Position numbers and translations under genes: made by a program. From positions 124,001-188,000 of the forward strand of contig NZ_WWCJ01000007.1 in NCBI RefSeq assembly GCF_009857475.1: a stretch of DNA of 64,000 nucleotides. The letters run 5' to 3'. The stretch's first letter is position 1; each line of letters starts with the position of its first letter. Below, one piece after another: positions 57,726-64,000 of this stretch. Below the pieces are notes generated by a model, which did no database searches, had not been told where the DNA came from, and was given only the letters and a program-made list of their open reading frames with translations. Source of the DNA: Pseudoduganella guangdongensis. GTDB taxonomy: Bacteria > Pseudomonadota > Gammaproteobacteria > Burkholderiales > Burkholderiaceae_D.

Positions 57726-58885
57726 GTGTACTTTCCTACTGCAAATATGCGCATCAGCGTGCGGTACACGATGTACGCGACTTCATAGCCGAACCGGCGG
57801 AAGCGTCCGATGTGTTCGAAATCTTGCGGGTGGATCACCACGCCGTCGGCGATGGCGTCCTCTATATGCTGGCGCAGGGAGCGGGCAAACGCGGCGTCCT
57901 TGATCACCACATTGGCTTCCTGGTTGAGGAACAGGCTGAGCCCGTCCACATTGGAGGAGCCCACCGTGGCCCAGTCGTCGTCGATCACGGCCACTTTGGC
58001 GTGCAGCTGGGTCTTGCGGTATTCCACCACCTTGACGCCCGCTTCCAGCAGCTTGGGGTAGAAGGAGTGGGCGACCGCGTCCTGCAGCCAGATTTCACCC
58101 ACGCCGATCAGCAGCACCACTTCCACGCCACGCTGGGCGGTGGCGGCCAGGGCGTGGCGGAATTTGCGGCCGGGGGCGAAGTACGGGTTCGCCAGCAGCA
58201 CGCTTTTCCTGGCCCGTCCCAGCGCTTGCAGGTAGGCGCGCTGGATGGTGCGCCGGTTGCGCAGGTTGTCGCGCACCACGAACCCGGCCTGCATGGTGCT
58301 CTGGCGCGCGATCTTGTTCAGCTTGCGCACTTCGTTGAACAGGGTCAGGCGCTTGACGATGGTCATGTGGCCCAGGCGCTTCCATTGCGTCTCGGCTTCG
58401 CTGTGGATGGATTCCACCAGCGGCCCGCGCACCGCCACGGCAAAGTCCCAGCGCGGAGCGGCCAGGGCGATGCTGTGGTCGTAGTCGGTGAACATGTCGT
58501 CGTTGATATTGATGCCGCCCACCAGCGCCACCTGGCCGTCCACCACGCAGATCTTGCGGTGGGTGCGCGTGACGCCGCGCCGGAACCAGGGGTTGAAGAT
58601 GCGGTGCTCAACGCCGGCGGCCGTCACTTCCGCCTGCAGGCGGTTGGCGGGCTTGTGGCCGGTGCCGAACCAGTCGGTAATCATGCGCACCACCACGCCG
58701 CGCTGGGCGGCGCCTTTCAGGGCCGACAGCACGCGTCTGCCCGTCTCGTCCTCGGCAAAGATGTAGGTCTCGAAGTACACCTCGTACTGGGCGGCCTCGA
58801 TGGCCTCGACCAGGGCGGGGAAGTAATCGGTGCCGCAGTGCAGGAGTTTAACTTCGTTATCGGCCAGGAAATCGACGTGGCGCAT
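57722..58885 (-). CDS. clsB: Cardiolipin synthase ClsB-like phospholipase D family protein
   Basis: The product has 387 residues with two HKD (PLD) motifs: THRKICVVDGQVALVGG and LHAKVAVIDDDWATVG. ClsB makes cardiolipin from phosphatidylglycerol. The protein lacks an N-terminal membrane domain, as ClsB does, and length fits. It is followed by hslR with a four-base overlap and preceded by the EEP gene, three bases away. Clustering of ClsB with an EEP-family (YbhP-like) gene is a known arrangement in proteobacteria. Confidence 0.92.
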   Translation of the reverse strand: MRHVDFLADNEVKLLHCGTDYFPALVEAIEAAQYEVYFETYIFAEDETGRRVLSALKGAAQRGVVVRMITDWFGTGHKPANRLQAEVTAAGVEHRIFNPWFRRGVTRTHRKICVVDGQVALVGGININDDMFTDYDHSIALAAPRWDFAVAVRGPLVESIHSEAETQWKRLGHMTIVKRLTLFNEVRKLNKIARQSTMQAGFVVRDNLRNRRTIQRAYLQALGRARKSVLLANPYFAPGRKFRHALAATAQRGVEVVLLIGVGEIWLQDAVAHSFYPKLLEAGVKVVEYRKTQLHAKVAVIDDDWATVGSSNVDGLSLFLNQEANVVIKDAAFARSLRQHIEDAIADGVVIHPQDFEHIGRFRRFGYEVAYIVYRTLMRIFAVGKYT

Positions 58886-58888
58886 GTG

Positions 58889-59701
58889 TCAGGAAACCAG
58901 TTTCAGGTTCGCCACGATGGGCGCGTGATCCGACAGCTTGGCCCACAAGGGGCCGTGCAGGACTTCCGCGGATTCCACCTCGAAGCCCCGCACATAGATG
59001 CGGTCCAACCTGAAGAAGGGCAAGGCGGCCGGGAAGGTGCGGGCCGGGCGTTGGGCCGCCTTGCGCCGCGCCAGGGTCCGCACCAGGTCGCCCACCGGGT
59101 GGCCGTGCTCGATCTCGTCGAACACTTCGCGCACATTGAGCGCGCTTTGCAGCTTGGCGGTGAGGGTGTTGCGCCAGTCGTTGAAGTCGCCGGCGATAAT
59201 CACCGGTTCGCCGTCCGGCGCGGAACTGCGCACCGCTTCCACCAGCAAGTCGACCTGGCGCACGCGGCTGCGCTCGAACAGGCCAAGGTGGATCACGTAG
59301 CAATGCACCAGCCGTCCCTCGGATTCGACCACCGAATGCAGGATGCCGCGCGATTCGTAGGCGTGATCGGAAATATCGGTATTGGTCCAGCGCGCAATCG
59401 GGTATTTGCTAAGCAGCGCGTTGCCGTGGTGGCCGTGGTCGTACTGGGCGTTCAGCCCGTACACCGACTGGTGCGACTCGCCGGCGAAAAACTCATGCTG
59501 GGCTTTTTTGGGCCAGTGGCGGTGGCCGTGGTGCTCCTCGCCGTAGCGCGCCTCGATCCGGTCGTGCTGGCCCTGTACTTCCTGCAGGAAAATCAGGTCG
59601 GCATGGAAGGCCTCGATGGCCTGGCGCAAGGCGTGCACCCGCGGTTGGCTGCGGTACGACACGCCCTTGTGGATGTTGTAGGTGGCAACGCGGATTTTCA
59701 T
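58889..59701 (-). CDS. Endonuclease/exonuclease/phosphatase (YbhP-like) family protein
   Basis: The product has 270 residues of the EEP fold. RVATYNIHKGVS opens it, LIFLQEVQGQ supplies the metal-binding Glu, GNALLSKYPI follows, then VIIAGDFNDWRNTL and LDRIYVRG, and LSDHAPIVANL at the end gives the catalytic His. The usual metal and catalytic residues are present. The substrate (DNA, phospholipid or phosphoester) is unclear. Its location just before clsB and a shared layout with E. coli ybhP suggest a role in cardiolipin-related lipid metabolism (inference). Confidence 0.9.
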   Translation of the reverse strand: MKIRVATYNIHKGVSYRSQPRVHALRQAIEAFHADLIFLQEVQGQHDRIEARYGEEHHGHRHWPKKAQHEFFAGESHQSVYGLNAQYDHGHHGNALLSKYPIARWTNTDISDHAYESRGILHSVVESEGRLVHCYVIHLGLFERSRVRQVDLLVEAVRSSAPDGEPVIIAGDFNDWRNTLTAKLQSALNVREVFDEIEHGHPVGDLVRTLARRKAAQRPARTFPAALPFFRLDRIYVRGFEVESAEVLHGPLWAKLSDHAPIVANLKLVS

Positions 59702-59768
59702 GGGTTTATTCTAACCCCAACAGCCCCGCTTGCTGCCAGTCAAAAGTGTCCTGAGTTGCCTTATAGTT

Positions 59769-60455
59769 ATGCCTATGGATATTCGACATTTCGGCGCGGC
59801 CCTGTTCGCGCTCTGCCTGGCAGCCCCCGCCGCGGCAAGCGCAAGCCGCTGCCACGGCAAGGTCAGCAACGGCAGCCTGGAACACGGCGTCCAGCTGCCG
59901 GACGCGGGCGCCAACTTCAGCGCGTACAGCACCCTCGCCACCGGCATGGGGCGCAACTACGTACACAGCGAAGTCGCGCTCATCATGCTTGACGCCTGGC
60001 GCGCGCTGGAAAGCGCGGCGCCGGGTGCGCTCTACGTCTACGGCGAAACGGGTTCCGCGCACGGCGGCCGTTTCCGCCCGCACCGCACGCACCAGAACGG
60101 CTTGTCGGTCGATTTCTTCGTCCCGGTGCGCGACGCCAAGGACCGCCCGGCCCGCCTGCCAACGCCGGCCACCCAACGCTTTGGCTACGATATCGAATTC
60201 GACCGCGATGCGCGCTACGGCGCCTACCGCATCGACTTCGCGGCCATGGCGGAACACCTGTACCAGCTCGACCAGGCCGCCCGCGCGCGCGGGCGCGGCC
60301 TGGCCCTGGTCATCTTCGACCCGGCCTACCTGCCGCGCCTGTTCGACACGCCGCGCGGGCCGGCGCTGCGCAAGCTCCATTTCATGCAGGGCAAACCCTG
60401 GGTGCGCCACGACGAGCATTACCACGTGGACTTCGCCATTCCCTGCCTTAAGTAA
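59769..60455 (+). CDS. Secreted murein-endopeptidase-like (MepA/LAS) protein
   Basis: The product has 228 residues with a signal peptide (about 1-26). The zinc-peptidase pattern of MepA/LAS enzymes is visible: GSAHGGRFRPHRTHQNGLSVDFFVPV supplies His and Asp ligands and HDEHYHVDF is the closing HxH. It should cut peptide cross-links of peptidoglycan in the periplasm. The start is ATG 59769 or ATG 59775; no strong ribosome site distinguishes them. It is smaller than E. coli MepA (274 residues) and stands alone on the plus strand between the EEP and histidine kinase genes. Confidence 0.8.
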   Translation: MPMDIRHFGAALFALCLAAPAAASASRCHGKVSNGSLEHGVQLPDAGANFSAYSTLATGMGRNYVHSEVALIMLDAWRALESAAPGALYVYGETGSAHGGRFRPHRTHQNGLSVDFFVPVRDAKDRPARLPTPATQRFGYDIEFDRDARYGAYRIDFAAMAEHLYQLDQAARARGRGLALVIFDPAYLPRLFDTPRGPALRKLHFMQGKPWVRHDEHYHVDFAIPCLK

Positions 60456-60548
60456 CGCCATCCAGCGCAGCACGCACACGCCAGCGGATGCGCCACCGCT
60501 TCCCTTCGGCCGCCACGGAATGGCCACAGAGCAGCACACCACACCTGG

Positions 60549-62237
60549 TCAATTGACAACATCGGATTCGTCGTGGCTGGCTGCCGTTTGTCGCGGCAGG
60601 ATCACGTGGAAGGTGCTGCCCTTGCCCAGTACACTCTCCACTTCAATGCGGCCACCGTGCTTTTGCACGATGCTGTACGACATCGACAGGCCCAGGCCGG
60701 TGCCCTTGCCGACCGGCTTGGTGGTGAAGAAGGGCTCAAATATGCGGCCCAGGTACTCCGGCGCAATGCCGCTGCCGCTATCGCTGACGGAGACCGTGAT
60801 GCTGGCATCGTCGTAGGCCGTGCTCAGCACGATGCGGCCGTGCGATTCAATGGCATGGGCCGCGTTGACCAGCAGGTTCATGAACACCTGGTTCAGCTGC
60901 GAGGGAATGCAGGCGATCTCGGGCACGCCGCCGTACTGCTTCACCACCTCGGCCTTGTACTTGATTTCGTTCCACACCACGTTCAGGGTGCTGTCCAGGC
61001 CAGTCTCGATATTCGCCACCAGCGTTTCGCCGCCGCCCACATGCGAGAAGTCCTTCATGTCCTGCACAATGCGCTTGATGCGGTCCAGGCCATCCATCGA
61101 TTCGGACAACAGGCTGCCCAGGTCTCCGCGCAGGTAGTCCGCATCGATCTCCTTGCGCAGGGCCTGCAGCGCGCTGCGGTCGGCTTGCGGCAGGTTCGCT
61201 TCGCACGACTCGTAGGCATCGAGCAGCTGCAGCAGCGACTGCATATAGCGCTGCAGGCTGCTCAGGTTGGAATTGACGAAGCCGACCGGATTGTTGATCT
61301 CGTGCGCCACGCCGGCCGCCAGCACGCCGATGGAGGCCATCTTCTCCGATTGCAGCAGCTGGTTCTGCGCCTCGCCCAGCTTGCGGATCAAGTCCGCCTG
61401 GCGCGTCTTTTCATTTTCCAGCGTCAGGTTGGCCAGCTGCAGGGCCAGGGTGCGCTCGTGCACGCGGTTCTCCAGCAGGTCGCGCGATTCGCGCAGCGCG
61501 CGTTCGGTATGCTCGCGCTCCGTGGTGTCGAAGAAACCGTACACGCGGCCGATGATGCGCTCGCCCAGGAACTGGGGCCGCGAGCGGCATTCGAACACGC
61601 GCCCGTCGTGCAGGTGCAGCAGGTCCATCGTTTCATGCGGGTCGCTCACTTGTTGCAGCCGGTCGCGGCATAGCTCGTGCTCGACCACATTGGCGGTCAG
61701 GAACTCCAGGATGGCGGCATCGTTGCCGCTTTTCAGGAAAGCTTCCGGGATATGCCACATCGCGCTGAACTGGCGGTTCATGCTGGCAATGGTGTTGTGC
61801 CAATCGATCACCAGGATGCCGTTGCCGGTGGCCTCCAGCGTGGTGCGCAGCTGCGACAGGGTTTGCTCCAGCACCGCCTCCACCTTGCGCTCCTGGCGCG
61901 CATCGCGGGCCAGGATCAGGATCAGCCAATGTTCCTCGTAGCGCAGCGCGCGCAGCGACTTCATGACCATGATCTGGGTGCCGTCGGCGCGCTGGTACTC
62001 GCCTTCCTGCCCGTCGATATCCTGGAAGTGGCCGCTGCGCGCGTCCTCCCAATAGAATACGTCCTGCAGCGAGCTTTCGATATCGGTGATCAGCATGTCC
62101 GTCAGCTGCGGCGCGGTGTAGCCCAGCACCTGCTCGGCCACCTTGTTGACGACGATGATGCGCAAATCGGCGGGGTCGACCAGCAGCATCATCTGCGGGC
62201 TGTGGTCGAGCATGAGCTGGCGCAGTTCGGATATCAC
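60549..62237 (-). CDS. Cytoplasmic PAS histidine kinase
   Basis: The product has 562 residues. Two PAS-like domains (about 5-115 and 125-245), a coiled-coil linker (about 245-300) and the kinase core follow one another. The H-box has His312 in GVAHEINNPVGFV, with the N-box NLLVNAAHAI, the G1 box DSGSGIAPEYLGRIFEPF, KGTGLGL and GKGSTFHVIL after it. No membrane segment is seen. The GTG start overlaps the stop of the HD-GYP gene (GTGA), so both are made together. No cognate response regulator is next to it; the HD-GYP protein is the natural suspect for a shared pathway. Confidence 0.92.
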   Translation of the reverse strand: MISELRQLMLDHSPQMMLLVDPADLRIIVVNKVAEQVLGYTAPQLTDMLITDIESSLQDVFYWEDARSGHFQDIDGQEGEYQRADGTQIMVMKSLRALRYEEHWLILILARDARQERKVEAVLEQTLSQLRTTLEATGNGILVIDWHNTIASMNRQFSAMWHIPEAFLKSGNDAAILEFLTANVVEHELCRDRLQQVSDPHETMDLLHLHDGRVFECRSRPQFLGERIIGRVYGFFDTTEREHTERALRESRDLLENRVHERTLALQLANLTLENEKTRQADLIRKLGEAQNQLLQSEKMASIGVLAAGVAHEINNPVGFVNSNLSSLQRYMQSLLQLLDAYESCEANLPQADRSALQALRKEIDADYLRGDLGSLLSESMDGLDRIKRIVQDMKDFSHVGGGETLVANIETGLDSTLNVVWNEIKYKAEVVKQYGGVPEIACIPSQLNQVFMNLLVNAAHAIESHGRIVLSTAYDDASITVSVSDSGSGIAPEYLGRIFEPFFTTKPVGKGTGLGLSMSYSIVQKHGGRIEVESVLGKGSTFHVILPRQTAASHDESDVVN

Positions 62238-63514
62238 CCGGCCGCCCCTTGTCCCGGCGAGGTCGCGTCGAAATAATAGCTGACCCGCTTGCGCGGGCTG
62301 AGGTAGGCGTAGATCTCCTTGGGCACCTGCGCCGGCTTGATGGCGCGCACGATATTCAGGTCGTGCTCGCGCTCCATATCGACCATGACCGCGTCGTCGC
62401 GCGGCACCCCGGCTTCGTACACCACCAGCTCCGGTTTGTTCGGCTTTTCCGTGTTGATGGTGGCCACCATGCCGGTGGCGCCATTCGACAGCTGCACGAT
62501 GGTGCCCGGCGGGTACACGCCCAGGCAGCGGATGAAGACCTGCAGCAGCTTGGGATCGAATTTGCCGCGATGCTTGGCGAACATCAGCGACAGCGCCTCG
62601 TGCGGGGTCAGGCCCGGCGTGCCGTTGTGCGGGTTGCACAGGCGGTCGTAGTAATTGGCGATGCAGACGATGCGCGGCAGCAGGCCGATGCCCTCGCCTT
62701 TCAGGCGGGCCGGGTAGCCGCTGCCGTCGAACATCTCGTGGTGGTCGCGCACGATGGCCTGGGCGGCGGCCGGGAACTTGAGCTGCTGTCCCATCTCGGC
62801 GCCGACCGCGCTGTGCGTTTCGTACAGGTGCTGTTCGGTGCTGCTCCAGGCTTCGCTCTTGGCCAGCACGCGGTCGGGGATGTTGCGCACGCCGATATCG
62901 TGGAACATGGCGCCGATGCCCATCGCGCCGGCGACTTCGCGCGGCAGCTTGATGTCGCGCGCGATCATCATCGACAGCATGGTGACGTTGAGCGAATGCA
63001 GATAGATCTCCTCCCCGCCCAGGCGGTCGCCCATCACGTGGATGGCCAGCTCCGGCGCGCTCAGGATGGAATCGGCGATCTTGCCGATGATCTCGCTGGC
63101 GCGCTGCAGGCCCTGCACGGGTTGGGCGAAGATGCTCTTTTCCATGTCGCGCATCGCGCGCGCGGTATCGACAAAGGCGTGCTCGATGCGGGCGGCATTC
63201 TCACGCTGCTGGCGCATGCGCCCCATCATGGCGCGCTTGAGGGCGAGTTCGGGCGATTCGGCGGCGGGCGGCGGCGCCTCTTGCGCCGTGCCGCTGTCCG
63301 GCTCATCGATCAGGAGGTTGGCCGGCTGCACGTCGCTCAACGCCGGGTCGATGCGGATCTTGCGCAGGCCCAGGCTGCGCAGCTGGTTGATCTGCTCCTG
63401 CGACTTGATCTTGAAGTGGCTGAAGGCAAAAGGATGCTCAAACCACTTCAGGTCGAGGTGGACGTAGATACCGACCTGCAGCTGCTCCAACAGGATGTCC
63501 TGAGTCTCCGGCAT
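62234..63514 (-). CDS. HD-GYP cyclic-di-GMP phosphodiesterase with DUF3391 N-terminus
   Basis: The product has 426 residues. A DUF3391-like N-terminal region (about 5-75) precedes the HD-GYP domain (about 165-350). The catalytic HD pair is His205-Asp206 (MFHDIGVRN), a further metal site HHE is at 258-260, and GSGYP has GYP at 266-268. It is expected to hydrolyse cyclic di-GMP. The stop overlaps the histidine kinase GTG. The pair forms one signalling unit, with the kinase possibly controlling the phosphodiesterase through an unknown receiver protein. Confidence 0.93.
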   Translation of the reverse strand: MPETQDILLEQLQVGIYVHLDLKWFEHPFAFSHFKIKSQEQINQLRSLGLRKIRIDPALSDVQPANLLIDEPDSGTAQEAPPPAAESPELALKRAMMGRMRQQRENAARIEHAFVDTARAMRDMEKSIFAQPVQGLQRASEIIGKIADSILSAPELAIHVMGDRLGGEEIYLHSLNVTMLSMMIARDIKLPREVAGAMGIGAMFHDIGVRNIPDRVLAKSEAWSSTEQHLYETHSAVGAEMGQQLKFPAAAQAIVRDHHEMFDGSGYPARLKGEGIGLLPRIVCIANYYDRLCNPHNGTPGLTPHEALSLMFAKHRGKFDPKLLQVFIRCLGVYPPGTIVQLSNGATGMVATINTEKPNKPELVVYEAGVPRDDAVMVDMEREHDLNIVRAIKPAQVPKEIYAYLSPRKRVSYYFDATSPGQGAAG

Positions 63515-63591
63515 GCCCGCGCTCCGGTATGTGAGTCGATCAGCCGATTATAGCCGTATGTTCGGCGGCGAACATGCAATCAACTTGCTAG

Positions 63592-64000
63592 TCAGATGTG
63601 TTGCGGCAGCTGCAGGATGGCTTCCGCGTTGGAGGGGGAGAAGCAGCGGTCGGCCGCTTCCAGGTAGGGCAGCCAGAGGTGGGCGGTGTGTTCGCGCGGG
63701 CTCAGTACGACCGGCACATCGCGCGGTACTTGCACGCTGAAGATGTGTTCCAGGTTGTGCGTGACGCCGGGGGCGTAGCGGTGGCGCCAGACCGGGTAGA
63801 TTTCGTAGATGTTCTGCAGGCCCCAGTCGCGCAGCACGCGGTCCTTGCCGTCGGCGATGATGCCGGTTTCTTCGAACAGTTCGCGGGTGGCGGTGGTGAG
63901 CAGGGGTTCGTCGAGGGCGTCTTTGGAGCCGGTGACGGATTGCCAGTAGCCGGGATTGCCGGCGCGCTCGATCAGCAATACTTCGAGGTCGGCGGTGTGG
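63592..64000 (-). CDS. nudB: Dihydroneopterin triphosphate pyrophosphatase NudB (5' end outside window)
   Basis: Only the last 135 or so codons are in the window; the frame stays open to the last base. The Nudix box is present (GSKDALDEPLLTTATRELFEETGI, with one extra residue compared with the GX5EX7REUXEEXGU consensus, as seen in other NudB proteins). GLQNIYEIYPVWRHRYAPGVTHNLEHIF is the family-specific region. NudB removes pyrophosphate from dihydroneopterin triphosphate in folate synthesis. The symbol is by motif and length and cannot be checked at the start. Confidence 0.85.
   Translation of the reverse strand, partial: HTADLEVLLIERAGNPGYWQSVTGSKDALDEPLLTTATRELFEETGIIADGKDRVLRDWGLQNIYEIYPVWRHRYAPGVTHNLEHIFSVQVPRDVPVVLSPREHTAHLWLPYLEAADRCFSPSNAEAILQLPQHI

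Noticed and set aside
60548-60557. GTCAATTGAC palindrome at the end of the PAS kinase gene
   Set aside because: It is short, covers the stop codon between converging genes and has no promoter nearby, so it is probably chance.

Overview
The window is GC-rich (roughly 65 % by eye), densely coded DNA from a betaproteobacterium. The best fit is the Oxalobacteraceae (Massilia/Duganella/Janthinobacterium group). This rests on gene content: a PhaM-type PHA granule protein, paired DUF3108 proteins, a FadN-type beta-oxidation operon, ClsB, and many cyclic-di-GMP proteins. No rRNA, tRNA, CRISPR array, prophage or intact insertion sequence was seen. The genus is an inference, not a database result.

Layout. 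1-4396: end of a serine hydrolase, a large CHASE/PAS/GAF/GGDEF protein and queC. 4535-10794: tamA-tamB, overlapping by one base. 10773-14614: small genes and a DUF393/DUF4166/TIGR01777 operon that ends in a REP-like inverted repeat. 14849-20255: an unrecognised 160-residue protein converging on a three-gene MksF-MksE-MksB condensin operon, which starts directly beside a long inverted repeat. 20393-24356: two DUF3108 paralogues, LtrA, a PhaM-like protein and a 71-residue protein. 24141-31899 (leftward): a tightly packed run of GGDEF protein, tag, mnmC, histidine kinase, response regulator-TPR and small protein. 31938-36991: DUF4142, an HxlR regulator, an AraC-type response regulator, and a TonB-dependent receptor preceded by a tiny Cys-rich peptide ORF.

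37020-39851: a BlaI/M56-TonB/TonB-domain/SIMPL operon behind twin palindromes. 39887-47833: pnuC, TPR-methyltransferase, a periplasmic binding protein, a hydrolase, a PH-domain protein, a degenerate-GGDEF/EAL protein and DUF2145 genes. 47963-49686: an unknown gene plus an Imm11-like gene. 49708-57177: a fatty-acid beta-oxidation operon led by a TetR regulator. 57339-64000: hslR, clsB, an EEP-family gene, a MepA-like peptidase, a PAS histidine kinase, an HD-GYP protein and the start-truncated nudB.

Main themes are cell-envelope biogenesis (TamAB, MepA-like, ClsB, TonB receptor), cyclic-di-GMP and phosphorelay signalling (two GGDEF proteins with intact inhibitory sites, one EAL, one HD-GYP, two histidine kinases, two response regulators) and fatty-acid oxidation. 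The parts I find most worth following are the near-leaderless Cys-containing peptide before the TonB receptor, the condensin operon and its inverted repeat, the repeat that supplies the last codons of two converging genes, the BlaI palindromes, the MnmC with an eroded methyltransferase domain, and the Imm11-like pair.
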